A stretch of 64,000 bases of DNA from an uncultured Lachnospiraceae bacterium (GCA_947174015.1 CAMWHJ010000004.1:1-64000), one strand, 5' to 3'; positions 54,193 to 63,876 are shown, counted from the first letter of the stretch. Made by a program: numbers and translations. Notes: generated by a model not told the origin, from the sequence alone.

Positions 54193-54279
54193 AACTGCCT
54201 TTACAAAAGCAGTTCTCCAAATTTATTTTATTTATCAAAAAACCACATAACCATAGACTGTTTATTATCTATGGCTATG
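54193..54279 (-). terminator. Tandem terminators after copA
   Basis: The first is a 12-bp stem with one G-T pair (54246-54257 with 54268-54279), followed on the minus strand by GGTTTTTTG. The second is AACTGC / GCAGTT (54193-54198, 54209-54214), followed by TTTTTTT. Confidence 0.75.
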
Positions 54280-54319
54280 CAGTTTCTTATACTTCACTAT
54301 TTATTTACATTTCTCTGTA

Positions 54320-54529
54320 CTACTGAATAGATATGACTTTATAATCTTTCTCTTCCACTGCCTTCTGCAATACTTCTTCTGTCACCTCTCTTTCTAATAT
54401 GACTTCTGCACTTCCTGCCTCATGGCTTACTTGGGCTTCTGCAACACCTTCCACTGCCTCTAAGGCTTTCTTTACCGCTGCTTCACAGTGACCACACATC
54501 ATTCCTTCAATTTTCATTGTCTTTTTCAT
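54320..54529 (-). CDS. Possible free CopZ-like copper chaperone from an internal start
   Basis: In frame within copA, ATG 54529 is preceded by GGAGG with 8-nt spacing, an ideal ribosome binding site. Initiation there would give a 69-residue protein, MKKTMKIEGMMCGHCEAAVK and on, the usual length of CopZ. The linker upstream shows that copA also reads through. It could be a remnant of a once separate copZ or an active dual-product arrangement. No experimental evidence. Confidence 0.45.
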   Translation of the reverse strand: MKKTMKIEGMMCGHCEAAVKKALEAVEGVAEAQVSHEAGSAEVILEREVTEEVLQKAVEEKDYKVISIQ

Positions 54530-56842
54530 ATTTTTGTCCTCCATTTTCTTTGTATTATTTTGTTTCCTTTTTTTATCCTTGCCGGAGTCATAGATAGAAA
54601 ACAGGTTCAGCCGCAATGCATTCATTACCACACAAAAACTGGACAGGCTCATGGCAGCGGCTCCAAACATAGGATTCAGTTTCCAGCCAAAAATGGGAAT
54701 CCAGATGCCTGCTGCCAACGGTATTCCTATCACATTATAAATAAATGCCCAGAACAGATTTTCATGAATATTTTTTAAAGTTTTTCGGCTTAAACGAATG
54801 GCAGCCGGCACATCTGCAAGCGTGTTTTTCATCAGTACCACATCTGCCGCATCCACCGCAATATCCGTCCCTGCCCCGATGGCTATGCCCATATCTGCTC
54901 TGGTGAGGGCTGGGGCATCATTGATGCCGTCACCTACCATGGCAACCTTGCCCTTCTGCTGTAATTGGCGGATCACTGCCTCTTTTCCCTCTGGCAATAC
55001 CCCGGCGATCACCTGATCTACTCCGGCTTGGGCACCGATGGCTTTTGCAGTTCGCTCATTATCCCCAGTGAGCATTACCACTTCTATGCCCATATTCTGC
55101 AATTCTTTCACTGCCCTTGGACTGTCCTTTTTGATCACGTCCGCCACTGCAATGATTCCCAAAAAGCGGTTATTTTCCGCAAAAAATAAAGGTGTCTTTC
55201 CCTCTGCTGCAAGCTGCTCTGCCTTTTTTCTGCTTGCTTCCTCTATGGTGGTATACTTGGAAATAAAGTTCAGATTTCCTCCACTTAGGTTAGAATTACC
55301 TAACTTTCCTGTCAAACCATTTCCTGGTACTGCCTGAAAGTCTGCGATTTCTTCTCCTTGGATTTTCTGTTCTTGGGCAAAGGCTGTCACCGCCTTTGCC
55401 AGCGGATGTTCACTTTTTTCCTCCAAACCATTGGCAAGCATGAGAAAACGCTCTCTGCTGACTCCCCCGGCAGGTAAAATATCTGTTACCACTGGGCTGC
55501 CTTCGGTAATGGTTCCTGTTTTATCCAGTGCCACCACTGCTACTTTACCAGTTTCTTCCAAAGAAACTGCAGTTTTAAACATAATGCCATTTTTTGCTCC
55601 CATACCATTTCCCACCATAATTGCCACCGGAGTTGCCAGTCCAAGGGCACAGGGGCAACTGATCACCAGCACAGAAATTCCTCTTGCCAGCACAAATCCC
55701 ACACTTTCCCCCAAGAGAAGCCAGATGAGAATGGTAGCTGCGGCAATGGCTATCACTATGGGCACAAATACTCCCGATACTTTGTCTGCCACCTTGGCAA
55801 TGGGTGCCTTGGTGGCTGCCGCATCACTGACCATCTGTATGATCTGTGACAATGTGGTATCCTCTCCCACACGGCTTGCCTCGCACTCTAAAAAGCCCGA
55901 TTGATTGGTGGTGCCCGCACTGACCATGTCCCCTATTTCCTTATCCACTGGGATACTCTCTCCGGTTAAAGCAGCTTCATTCACCGCACTGCTGCCCTTT
56001 CGAATCCTGCCATCCACCGGAATTGCCTCTCCCGGACGTACCAGAAAAATATCACCTATTTTCACCTGCTCCACAGGAATCTGCTCTTCCACATCTCCCC
56101 GCTTTCTGTTTACCGTCTTGGGTGACAGTTTCATCAAAGATTTCAAAGCATCTGTGGTTCTTCCTTTTGCTTTTGCCTCCAACATTTTTCCCAAGGTAAT
56201 CAGAGTTAAAATCATGGCAGCAGATTCAAAATAAAATTCATGCATATATACCATGACCTTTTCCATATCATGATTCATCTGTGCATCTGTCATGGCAAAG
56301 AGAGCATAGGTACTGTATATAAAGGCTGCCGTAGCTCCCAATGCCACCAAGGTGTCCATATTGGGTGCCCTGTGTATCAGCCCCTGAAAACCACTGATAA
56401 AAAATTTTTGGTTGATTACCATCACAGCTATGGTCAGCAAAAGCTGCAAAAGCCCCATGGCAACATGATTATTCTCCAGCACGGATGGTATGGGCCAGTT
56501 CCACATCATATGCCCCATGGAAAAATACATCAGCACCACAAGAAAAAACAGAGAAGCTATCAGCCTTTTTTTCAACTGAGGTGTGGCTTTATCCTGTAAC
56601 AATTCTTCTTCAGTCTGATGTTTTTGGGCGGTCCCCATGGTTTCTTCTCTTGAAACAAAACCGTAGCCTGCCGATTCCACAGCCTTCTTGAGCTCCGCTT
56701 CACTGGCAGTTCCTTCCACGCCCATGGAATTGGTCAGCAGACTCACGGAACAGGCGGTAACACCTTCCACCTTGGATACTGCCTTCTCCACCCGACTGCT
56801 GCAGGCAGCACAACTCATGCCTGTCACCGTATATTGTTTCAT
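54320..56842 (-). CDS. copA: Copper-translocating P1B-type ATPase with C-terminal CopZ-like domain
   Basis: This membrane pump exports Cu(I). The 840 residues comprise an N-terminal heavy-metal-associated domain (GMSCAACS, C11/C14), eight expected helices, the ion site SCPCALG (about 397), the phosphorylation motif DKTGT (about 439) and GDGINDAPAL (about 632). After the last helix a KKRKQNNTKK linker leads to a second metal-binding domain (GMMCGHC, about 780), a complete CopZ-like module. The start at MKQYTVTG follows AAAGGAGG. It lies 157 nt after csoR; the gap contains small hairpins but no clear promoter, so csoR-copA co-transcription is likely. An internal start for free CopZ is described separately. 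Confidence 0.95.
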   Translation of the reverse strand: MKQYTVTGMSCAACSSRVEKAVSKVEGVTACSVSLLTNSMGVEGTASEAELKKAVESAGYGFVSREETMGTAQKHQTEEELLQDKATPQLKKRLIASLFFLVVLMYFSMGHMMWNWPIPSVLENNHVAMGLLQLLLTIAVMVINQKFFISGFQGLIHRAPNMDTLVALGATAAFIYSTYALFAMTDAQMNHDMEKVMVYMHEFYFESAAMILTLITLGKMLEAKAKGRTTDALKSLMKLSPKTVNRKRGDVEEQIPVEQVKIGDIFLVRPGEAIPVDGRIRKGSSAVNEAALTGESIPVDKEIGDMVSAGTTNQSGFLECEASRVGEDTTLSQIIQMVSDAAATKAPIAKVADKVSGVFVPIVIAIAAATILIWLLLGESVGFVLARGISVLVISCPCALGLATPVAIMVGNGMGAKNGIMFKTAVSLEETGKVAVVALDKTGTITEGSPVVTDILPAGGVSRERFLMLANGLEEKSEHPLAKAVTAFAQEQKIQGEEIADFQAVPGNGLTGKLGNSNLSGGNLNFISKYTTIEEASRKKAEQLAAEGKTPLFFAENNRFLGIIAVADVIKKDSPRAVKELQNMGIEVVMLTGDNERTAKAIGAQAGVDQVIAGVLPEGKEAVIRQLQQKGKVAMVGDGINDAPALTRADMGIAIGAGTDIAVDAADVVLMKNTLADVPAAIRLSRKTLKNIHENLFWAFIYNVIGIPLAAGIWIPIFGWKLNPMFGAAAMSLSSFCVVMNALRLNLFSIYDSGKDKKRKQNNTKKMEDKNMKKTMKIEGMMCGHCEAAVKKALEAVEGVAEAQVSHEAGSAEVILEREVTEEVLQKAVEEKDYKVISIQ

Positions 56843-56999
56843 TGCTTTATGCCTCCTTTCTTTTTCTGTAGTCAAATACCCGGCAACAAGCTGATGGGAC
56901 ATCAAACTTGTTACGCTGCATATTTAACCCTTGCGGCATTCGCCAAATGCTCATGCAAACATGGCACTTAGCTCATTGCTCGCAGGAATGGATAAGATA

Positions 57000-57302
57000 T
57001 CATTTCATAAGCTTTGGAAGTACCTTGATCAGTTCCTCTACTGTATCATCCATTCCCTGCCGCATATCCTCAGCAACACAAGTCTTGATATGATTGGTAA
57101 GCAGTACCTTATTAAAGCTGTTCAATGCTGCATTTACTGCCGCTACCTGTGTGATAATGTCAATACAGTATGCATCCCTTTCCACCATTCCCTTAATCCC
57201 ACGCACCTGTCCCTCAATACGGTTTAGGCGGTGAATTAAGTCTGTGTATTCCTGTTCCTGCCGCTTTTTTGTCTTATGGCAACTGCACATTTCTTCTTCC
57301 AT
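57000..57302 (-). CDS. csoR: CsoR-type copper-sensing repressor
   Basis: This is an all-helical DUF156/CsoR repressor. The 100 residues contain the family motif RLNRIEGQVRGIKGMVE and the Cu(I) ligands C46, H71 and C75, whose spacing (25 and 4) equals the C36-H61-C65 triad of M. tuberculosis CsoR. The start at MEEEMCSCHK follows AAAGGAG. It should repress its own operon through the operator at 57349-57369. The extra N-terminal CSCH could bind metal but is not part of the known site. Confidence 0.93.
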   Translation of the reverse strand: MEEEMCSCHKTKKRQEQEYTDLIHRLNRIEGQVRGIKGMVERDAYCIDIITQVAAVNAALNSFNKVLLTNHIKTCVAEDMRQGMDDTVEELIKVLPKLMK

Positions 57303-57345
57303 AGGCAACTCCTTTCCCCGATCCTGATAATGTTTATACAATCAC

Positions 57346-57374
57346 ATTATATACCCCCTTGGGGTATATTGCAA
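57346..57374 (-). promoter_or_regulatory. csoR-copA promoter with CsoR operator in the spacer
   Basis: TTGCAA and a perfect TATAAT are spaced by 17 bp on the minus strand. The spacer is filled by the inverted repeat ATATACCCC-CTT-GGGGTATAT (57349-57369), matching the GC-tract palindrome bound by CsoR proteins. Confidence 0.85.
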
Positions 57375-57404
57375 GTTTTTATTTTTTATAAGTATCTGAA
57401 CTGT

Positions 57405-57439
57405 AAAAAGCAGCCTGTGTTCCAAACATAAGCTGCTTT
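57405..57439 (-). terminator. Terminator of the thioredoxin reductase gene
   Basis: AAAGCAGC (57407-57414) and GCTGCTTT (57432-57439) pair around a 17-nt loop, with a TTTTT run on the minus strand. It lies about 20 nt past the stop codon. Confidence 0.8.
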
Positions 57440-57459
57440 GTTTCTATTCTGCAATGCTT

Positions 57460-59094
57460 TTAAGAAAGTGCCTGAAGAATCTCCTCCGGGCTTTTCTTTC
57501 CAAACAGCACCTGATTGTCATTGATAACGGCACAGGGTACACTCATCACCTTATACTGTTCCTTAAGTTTTGGAAAGTGAGATAAATCAAACATTTCTGC
57601 TGTCACCATAGTGTTTTTTGAAGCAATTCGCTGGGCAGAACGCACGGTTTCCGGACACATGGTACAGGACAAAGACACCAAAATCTTGATATTTACCGGT
57701 TCTGTAATTTTCTGAATCTTCATTTCCACATCCGGCTTCAGAGATGGCACTTCCCCTGCCACATACAGCAAAGCCAAAAGAAAGGAATTAAACTCATGAC
57801 CTCCCGGCACACCATGAAACCAAATGCCTGTGGAACTTCCCTCCTCTGTGATAATCTCCATCCCCGGCAAAAATTCATTTTGTGAAACACCTTTTCCCTC
57901 TTCCCAGAATACTTTGGTGGTCAACGATGTAAATTCCTTTAAAAAACCTACCATTTCTCCCGATAAGCCGCTGTCATCCAGCCAAAGGCGAAGTCCTACT
58001 CTTTTTTTCAGTTTTTCAAAAATCTGAGGCAGTTGTTCTTTGAGCTCACTGGTGAAAAATCCATCCTCCTGATCCTGTGCTGTATTTTTTTCCTTCTTTT
58101 TAGAAATTTTTTCCCGTACTTCCTCTTCACTGCTGTTTTCTGTTACAAAGGATGGCAGAGATAGTTTTTTGTGAAGGGCTGCCACATCTTTTTCCAAAGA
58201 AGTTGCCGCCATGGCACCATCCGACACGGCTGTCACCACCTGACGCAGATTCTTGATGCACACATCCCCTGCACCATAGACTGCCGGCACATTGGTTGAT
58301 TTATTGCTGTCCGTAATCAGATACCCCTGTTCATCCCGCTCTATGCTGCTTTCTATCCACTCTGTATTTGGCACATATCCGGCAAATACGAAGATACCAA
58401 AGGTTTCTCCAGGCTTTGCATGATACTGCCATTCCTCACCGGTTTCATTGTTACGAAATCTGGCATACTCCAACATTTCATTTCCACCGGTTTCCACAAT
58501 TTCTGTCTGAAATATCACTTGAATCTTGTCATATTCCTTAAGCTTGTCGGAGATGGTCCTGGCACAAGTGAAATCCTCCTCCCTTACAATCAGCGTAATC
58601 TGTCTTGCATATTTTGCCAAAAACATAGATTCCTCCACTGCCGCAAAACCGCCCCCGATGACAAACACATCCATTCCCGCAAAAAATTCTCCGTCACAAG
58701 TGGCACAATATGCCACGCCTCTTCCCTGAAACTTAGCTTCCCCTTGAAATCCCAGCTTTCTGGGATTTGCACCAGGTGCCAGAATCACTCCCAATGTTTT
58801 GTATTCCCCCTGCGTGGTATAAATGGTCTTCACATCTTTATCCAATTCCATGGCAAGTGCCTCTGCCATGAGAAATTCTGCTCCAAAATCCTCTGCCTGC
58901 CTACGCATCTGCTCCGTCAACTCTCTGCCGCTGCATTCCGCTATTCCGGGATAATTGACAATTTCAGAAGTAATGGTAATCTGACCGCCAATCTCCGTCT
59001 TTTCCAATACCAGTACCCGATATTTTGCTCTGGCACCATAGATGGCTGCGGTAAGCCCTGCGGGACCTGCACCTACAATTATCATATCATACAT
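57460..59094 (-). CDS. Thioredoxin reductase fused to a thioredoxin-fold (AhpF-type) domain
   Basis: This 544-residue flavoprotein probably reduces the adjacent peroxiredoxin. Residues about 1-305 are a complete NAD(P)H-dependent thioredoxin reductase: IIVGAGPAGLTAAIYGAR (FAD), YCATCDGEFF with the redox CATC (about 130), VIGGGFAAVEE (NADPH) and YGAGDVCIKNLRQVVTA. Residues about 345-544 resemble the double-thioredoxin N-terminal domain of AhpF, with the redox CTMC (about 478) and VPCAVIND. AhpF has the opposite domain order, so this is a permuted fusion. The start is uncertain: ATG 59094 fits the family, with TTG 59106 as an alternative. It lies 57 nt after the peroxiredoxin gene. Confidence 0.88.
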   Translation of the reverse strand: MYDMIIVGAGPAGLTAAIYGARAKYRVLVLEKTEIGGQITITSEIVNYPGIAECSGRELTEQMRRQAEDFGAEFLMAEALAMELDKDVKTIYTTQGEYKTLGVILAPGANPRKLGFQGEAKFQGRGVAYCATCDGEFFAGMDVFVIGGGFAAVEESMFLAKYARQITLIVREEDFTCARTISDKLKEYDKIQVIFQTEIVETGGNEMLEYARFRNNETGEEWQYHAKPGETFGIFVFAGYVPNTEWIESSIERDEQGYLITDSNKSTNVPAVYGAGDVCIKNLRQVVTAVSDGAMAATSLEKDVAALHKKLSLPSFVTENSSEEEVREKISKKKEKNTAQDQEDGFFTSELKEQLPQIFEKLKKRVGLRLWLDDSGLSGEMVGFLKEFTSLTTKVFWEEGKGVSQNEFLPGMEIITEEGSSTGIWFHGVPGGHEFNSFLLALLYVAGEVPSLKPDVEMKIQKITEPVNIKILVSLSCTMCPETVRSAQRIASKNTMVTAEMFDLSHFPKLKEQYKVMSVPCAVINDNQVLFGKKSPEEILQALS

Positions 59095-59110
59095 ATTTTG
59101 CACCAAGCCT

Positions 59111-59126
59111 CAAGCAAAAATGCTTG
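59111..59126 (-). other. Small hairpin before the reductase start codon
   Basis: CAAGCA-AAAA-TGCTTG is a perfect 6-bp stem directly upstream of the GAGG that would serve the reductase. It may tune translation relative to the peroxiredoxin. Confidence 0.45.
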
Positions 59127-59151
59127 CATTTTATCCTTCCTTCAGAAATCA

Positions 59152-59715
59152 TCACAATAAGCCCACTAAATCAAGGCTTGGCTTTAAAGTTTTTTCACCG
59201 GGTTTCCATTTTGCCGGGCACACTTCATCTCCATGTTCTGCCACGAACTGTGATGCCTGTACTCGCCGGAACAATTCCTCAGCGTTTCGTCCCACATTGC
59301 CTGCAATTACCTCATAGGCAACAATCTTTCCCTCCGGGTTTACAATAAAACTGGCCCGTTCTGCCAGTCCCTCGTCCTCAATCATCACATCAAAGCCTCT
59401 GGTGATGGTTCCTGTGGGATCACCCAGCATGGGATACTGAATTTTTTGAATGGTCTTTGACACATCATGCCATGCCTTATGGACAAAATGTGTATCACAG
59501 GAAACTGCATATATCTCGCAGTTAATATTTTTGAAATCTTGGTATTTATCTGCCAAATCCTCCAGTTCGGTGGGGCATATAAATGTAAAATCTGCCGGAT
59601 AGAAGAAAAAGATACTCCACTTCCCCAACACATCTGCTTTGCTGATCTCCTTAAACTCACCGCCCACAAAGGCTTGTACTTTAAAATCAGCAATCTCTCT
59701 GTTAATCTTTGACAT
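59152..59715 (-). CDS. ahpC: Two-cysteine peroxiredoxin (AhpC-type)
   Basis: The enzyme reduces hydrogen and organic peroxides. The 187 residues are the AhpC/Prx1 length. The peroxidatic cysteine is C47 in FTFICPTEL, and the resolving cysteine is C166 in DEVCPAKW, making it a typical 2-Cys enzyme. AAGGAGG lies 6 nt before the ATG. The reductase gene follows, so the two form a peroxide-reduction pair. No PerR box was recognised upstream; the 69-nt upstream gap contains one copy of the dispersed core motif. Confidence 0.95.
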   Translation of the reverse strand: MSKINREIADFKVQAFVGGEFKEISKADVLGKWSIFFFYPADFTFICPTELEDLADKYQDFKNINCEIYAVSCDTHFVHKAWHDVSKTIQKIQYPMLGDPTGTITRGFDVMIEDEGLAERASFIVNPEGKIVAYEVIAGNVGRNAEELFRRVQASQFVAEHGDEVCPAKWKPGEKTLKPSLDLVGLL

Positions 59716-59739
59716 TGCATTGCCTCCTTGACTACTTCT

Positions 59740-59754
59740 GTACGAAACAGTTAT
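59740..59754. repeat. Core intergenic element upstream of ahpC
   Basis: GTACGAAACAGTTAT is the reverse-complement form of the core and matches GTGCGAAACAGTTAT at 13639-13653 at 14 of 15 positions. Confidence 0.65.
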
Positions 59755-59784
59755 TCTCTAGTAGTTTTTCCGGTATTCTGATTT

Positions 59785-62628
59785 CTATACCTTTCTGCCA
59801 TACAATTCGATGAGATGTTTTGTATTTTCAATGACCTTTTCCACTTCCAAATCCGCTACCTGACATCGCAGTTCTTTTAAGCATTCCTCAGGTACACCAT
59901 ACTGCTCCAACCGTTTTAACTGAGCATTCACTGTATCCAAATCAAAGCAGTCCATGGCATCCCGCAATACTTCCAGGCTTTCTGTCAGTACATCCTTTTT
60001 TTCCTTGTGCTGCGAAATCTGTCCGGAAGAATTGTCTCTTTTCTTATCACTTCCATATTTCTTTGATACCTTTGCTGTTCTTTCCTGCTTGATTTCAATA
60101 TGTTTCCCCTTTCCATACTGCATCGGGTGTTCTATCAGTTTTGCAGGGAGATACTGCTTTACTTTCTTAAATAACTCCTCCACTTGAATGGGTTTCGCCA
60201 AAAAATCATTCATGCCAGCTTCTATAAATTCCTCTCTGGCACCTGCCACTGCATTGGCAGTCAGAGCAATCACCGGTACCTTTCTGTAATATTCTCCCGG
60301 AATTCGGCGAATTTTTTCTACTGCTTCTATCCCATCCATAACAGGCATCATGTGATCCATAAATATCAAATGATACTTCTTTTGCTGTATCAGTTTTAGT
60401 GCCTGCTGCCCATCACAGGCAACATCAATCTTCATATTCAGTGGACTAAGCAGCCCCTTTTCCACCTGAAGATTCATCTCATTGTCATCCACAATGAGAA
60501 TCTGTGCCTTTGGTGCTATAAAATCCGTAGTTCTCTTTTTCTTTCTCCTGCCCACTTCCCTTTCTCCATTTAAGATCTGGCAAAAATTAACGCTGCACAA
60601 TGGCTTATTTACATAATGCCATCTGCCATCCCCCAAACTTTCCCGCATAGGATTCTGCAGCACACAGACATTTTCACGTTTTTTCACGAAAGCAGTTAGT
60701 CTGTCTCCCCAATGTTCCACTCCATCTACATCGGTAAAAATATAATCAACCTTTTTCTTCTGCCTTCTAAGGATATCAAAACTTACATATTCAATATGGT
60801 ATGCCTCTGCCAGCCGTTGAATACTCTCCAGCAAATAAAGATTTTTCGTTATGCCTGAAATCTGTATCTTTATGCTTTTTTCTTTTATATCAGCAGCTAA
60901 AACAGTATCTGCTTTCTTTTGCCAGATTGTAAAAGAAAACGTACTTCCCTTTCCATATTTGCTCTCCACCTGAATCTGTCCTCCCATCAGTCTAATGAGC
61001 TGTTGAGAAATCGTTAATCCCAATCCTGTACCTTCTTTGTTATAATTTTTCTTCTGATCCACCTGTTGGAAGGAATCAAAAAGTTTGGGCAAATCTTCCG
61101 GCTTTATTCCCTGTCCGCTGTCCTGAACCTGTATATGCAGTGCCAAAGATTTTTCTGTCTCCTCCTCCACATGTACTGAAAACTTCACAAATCCCTTTTT
61201 CGTGTACTTAATGGCATTGTTCACAAGATTAATAATCACCTGACGTATCCGCAGACCGTCCCCATACAGTTTTGCAGGCAGACGTGGGTCAATATCAAAT
61301 ATCAGTTCCACTTTCTTATCCTGAATTCGATTTAGAAATATCATGGCAAAGTCGCTGAATATGGCCATGGGTTCATATTTTGCATCTATCAATTCCATTT
61401 TGCCGGATTCTATTTTGGAAAAATCCAAAATATCATTAATAATAGCCAGCAATGCATCTCCTGAATTTTTAATATTTACCAAATATTCCATATCCTGTTC
61501 GGAATGCTCCTCACGCAATAGAATTTCTGTGATCCCCACTATGGCATTCATTGGGGTTCGGATCTCATGAGACATATTGGATAAGAACATGGATTTTGCC
61601 CGATTGGCTTCCTCTGCCTTTTCTTTTAATTCCTGCATAAGCTTTGCCTGTGCCATCACCTCAGACACATCAATCACAGAAATCATATAACCTCCTAATT
61701 TTTCCTTATCCTTAAGCTCCGAAGTTCGAATCTCATAGGTTTTGTTCCCCTGTTCAATTCTCTGTCCACTTTTTTCAAAAATGCTGCCAATATACTCTGG
61801 AGTAATATTTTCCTGTGCCATCTTCGGAAAAAACTCTTTAATTGCCGAATTACTGTACAGAAAATTCATATTACTGTCCGCAACTATGATCCCCTCTTTG
61901 ATACTTTCTATAATATTGTTTTTTGCGATCTCCACCACATCAAACAAACCATACCGATCCACGGCAATTACCACAAATATATTTGCCATGAGAATTCCCA
62001 GCGGAGTTAAGTCCACATTGCTCATAACACCAAATACCCGCAGACTCAGCAGGATAAAAGGTGCAAGACTGGCACAGGCTAACATCACATGAAGCCTTTT
62101 CTGCATCTTGGTCTGATTTTTCTGAAATACCGCTTCGATACTATAATATAGATACAAAAACATCTCTATCAGAGTAAATATCATATATATATAGTAGAGA
62201 GGTCCCTTGCTCAACTCCAAAGTTGTTCCATATTCCCTCTTACACATTGAAATACTGGTATAATACAAAGTGTGCTTATCGCAGAATAAAATAATCCCAT
62301 AAGCAAACACATTCACCAGCAGCATGGCATCTGTCACCCATTTCTTCCATTGAATTTTCCGAAACTGTAAAATAAACATCAATGCCCAATAATTTGCAAA
62401 GCACTTGCCTAAATATTCAAACTTAGCCGTAGCCACCAACTCTCTAAAATCCTCTGCCATCTCTGCCATGATGTAAAGACTCCGCCCCACCATGGCAATC
62501 AAACAAAATACCACTGTAGCAATCACACTGATTTTGTAATCTGCATCCTGTTTTTTCCACAGGGCAAACAACAATATAAAAGATACCACCACTCCAAAGA
62601 AGTAAATTCCTAACCCTATTTCATGCAT
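59785..62628 (-). CDS. Hybrid sensor histidine kinase
   Basis: The 947-residue membrane sensor has an N-terminal seven-helix histKA_7TM-like domain (about residues 1-225), then a PAS domain (about 235-345; [13 protein letters not shown]). HisKA follows with H-box [12 protein letters not shown] (about 355), then HATPase_c with N-box NLVNNAIKY (about 466), DSGQGI and GTGLGL. A degenerate receiver-like segment precedes a receiver with phospho-aspartate in [11 protein letters not shown] (about 757). The C-terminal helical tail has no clear histidine for an HPt. The start at ATG 62628 follows GGAGG; an in-frame GTG 12 nt upstream overlaps that site. No partner regulator is adjacent. The signal is unknown. 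Confidence 0.92.
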   Translation of the reverse strand: MHEIGLGIYFFGVVVSFILLFALWKKQDADYKISVIATVVFCLIAMVGRSLYIMAEMAEDFRELVATAKFEYLGKCFANYWALMFILQFRKIQWKKWVTDAMLLVNVFAYGIILFCDKHTLYYTSISMCKREYGTTLELSKGPLYYIYMIFTLIEMFLYLYYSIEAVFQKNQTKMQKRLHVMLACASLAPFILLSLRVFGVMSNVDLTPLGILMANIFVVIAVDRYGLFDVVEIAKNNIIESIKEGIIVADSNMNFLYSNSAIKEFFPKMAQENITPEYIGSIFEKSGQRIEQGNKTYEIRTSELKDKEKLGGYMISVIDVSEVMAQAKLMQELKEKAEEANRAKSMFLSNMSHEIRTPMNAIVGITEILLREEHSEQDMEYLVNIKNSGDALLAIINDILDFSKIESGKMELIDAKYEPMAIFSDFAMIFLNRIQDKKVELIFDIDPRLPAKLYGDGLRIRQVIINLVNNAIKYTKKGFVKFSVHVEEETEKSLALHIQVQDSGQGIKPEDLPKLFDSFQQVDQKKNYNKEGTGLGLTISQQLIRLMGGQIQVESKYGKGSTFSFTIWQKKADTVLAADIKEKSIKIQISGITKNLYLLESIQRLAEAYHIEYVSFDILRRQKKKVDYIFTDVDGVEHWGDRLTAFVKKRENVCVLQNPMRESLGDGRWHYVNKPLCSVNFCQILNGEREVGRRKKKRTTDFIAPKAQILIVDDNEMNLQVEKGLLSPLNMKIDVACDGQQALKLIQQKKYHLIFMDHMMPVMDGIEAVEKIRRIPGEYYRKVPVIALTANAVAGAREEFIEAGMNDFLAKPIQVEELFKKVKQYLPAKLIEHPMQYGKGKHIEIKQERTAKVSKKYGSDKKRDNSSGQISQHKEKKDVLTESLEVLRDAMDCFDLDTVNAQLKRLEQYGVPEECLKELRCQVADLEVEKVIENTKHLIELYGRKV

Positions 62629-62653
62629 GCAAACCTCCACTTTTCTACTATAT

Positions 62654-62688
62654 CAAAAAAGCATAGCCAACAAACAAATGACTATGCT
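62654..62688 (-). terminator. Terminator of nagA
   Basis: AGCATAG and CTATGCT pair around a 14-nt loop, followed on the minus strand by TTTTTTG. It lies 36 nt past the nagA stop codon. Confidence 0.85.
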
Positions 62689-62723
62689 CTCCTTCCATTC
62701 CTTCTGATTTTCAGTATATTTTC

Positions 62724-63854
62724 TTAATCCCAGTCATTCCGAATAATTTTTCCGTCTTTCATAACCATTACCACATTCAAATCCTCATCCACAAACACTG
62801 CATTGGCTTTCTTACCCGTTGCAATACTGCCATATTTATCTACAATGCCTGCCGCCACTGCCGGATTGTAGGTTGCCGACCGGATGGCGGTTTCTACGGG
62901 AATCTTCATTTCTGTCACCGCAATTTTTAAACAGTCCATAAGATTTCTGGTGGAACCTGCCAATGTGCCATCCTTCATTCGTGCCACACCATCTGTCACA
63001 AACACTTGATGTTCCCCCAGCATATACTGACCATCCTGCATACCAGTAGCCCGCATACTGTCACTGACTAAGATAACCCGCTCCGCACCAAAGATACGAA
63101 AAGTCATATTAATCACTGTGGGATGTATATGGAATTCGTCACATATCAGTTCTGCCATACAACTGTCATTTTCCATTGCTGCTCCGATAATTCCCGGCTC
63201 CCTGTGATTAAAAGGTGCCATACCATTAAAAAAATGCGTCAGCTGAACAGCTCCTGCCGCAAATGCCTCCTTCGAGGACTCATAATTAGCTGCAGTATGG
63301 GCAATGGAAATCCGGTAATCTTTACTGCCTTCTTTGATAAAATCAATGGCTCCTTTTAGTTCCGGTGCCACAGTAACAATTTTAACTTTTCCCTTGGAAA
63401 GCTTTTGCATTTTCTCCACATAACTCATATCCGGCAGCTGCAGATTTTCCTCTTTATGGACCCCTCTTCGCTCCTTTGCCATAAAGGGACCCTCCATATA
63501 AATGCCTGCCACATCTGCCCGCTTTTTGTGGTTTTTGTAGGATGCAATGGACTGAATGGTTTTTTCCATCTCTTTTTCCTGCTGGGACATGGTGGTGGGC
63601 ATAATGGTGGTAATTCCGTGAAATGCCTCATATTCTGCAATCTGTTCAATTCCCTTGACATCACCATCACTGAAATCACAGCCCACGGCTCCGTGAAGGT
63701 GAATATCAATCAAGCCGGGAATAGCATACAAATCGTCAGCATAGACCATTTCCTGTTCCGATGCACTGTCCGCAAAACAGCTGCCCTCCACCAGGATATC
63801 CTGTTCTTCAAATCTAAATTGTTCTGTGTACACCTGTGCATTTTTTATAACCAT
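62724..63854 (-). CDS. nagA: N-acetylglucosamine-6-phosphate deacetylase
   Basis: The enzyme removes acetate from GlcNAc-6-P in amino sugar recycling. The 376 residues form the amidohydrolase barrel. Metal and active-site motifs are DIHLHGAVG, the glutamate in YMEGPFM, histidines in IAHTAAN and LTHFFNGM, and the catalytic aspartate in VSDSMRATG. A GGACAGG-type site lies upstream of the ATG. nagB is not adjacent, at least not downstream; the upstream gene looks like a threonine ammonia-lyase. Confidence 0.95.
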   Translation of the reverse strand: MVIKNAQVYTEQFRFEEQDILVEGSCFADSASEQEMVYADDLYAIPGLIDIHLHGAVGCDFSDGDVKGIEQIAEYEAFHGITTIMPTTMSQQEKEMEKTIQSIASYKNHKKRADVAGIYMEGPFMAKERRGVHKEENLQLPDMSYVEKMQKLSKGKVKIVTVAPELKGAIDFIKEGSKDYRISIAHTAANYESSKEAFAAGAVQLTHFFNGMAPFNHREPGIIGAAMENDSCMAELICDEFHIHPTVINMTFRIFGAERVILVSDSMRATGMQDGQYMLGEHQVFVTDGVARMKDGTLAGSTRNLMDCLKIAVTEMKIPVETAIRSATYNPAVAAGIVDKYGSIATGKKANAVFVDEDLNVVMVMKDGKIIRNDWD

Positions 63855-63876
63855 AACTTCACCTGTCCCTATTTAT

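Noticed and set aside
59716..59784. PerR box upstream of ahpC
   Set aside because: No TTATAAT-N-ATTATAA-like palindrome is visible; only the dispersed core repeat is present.
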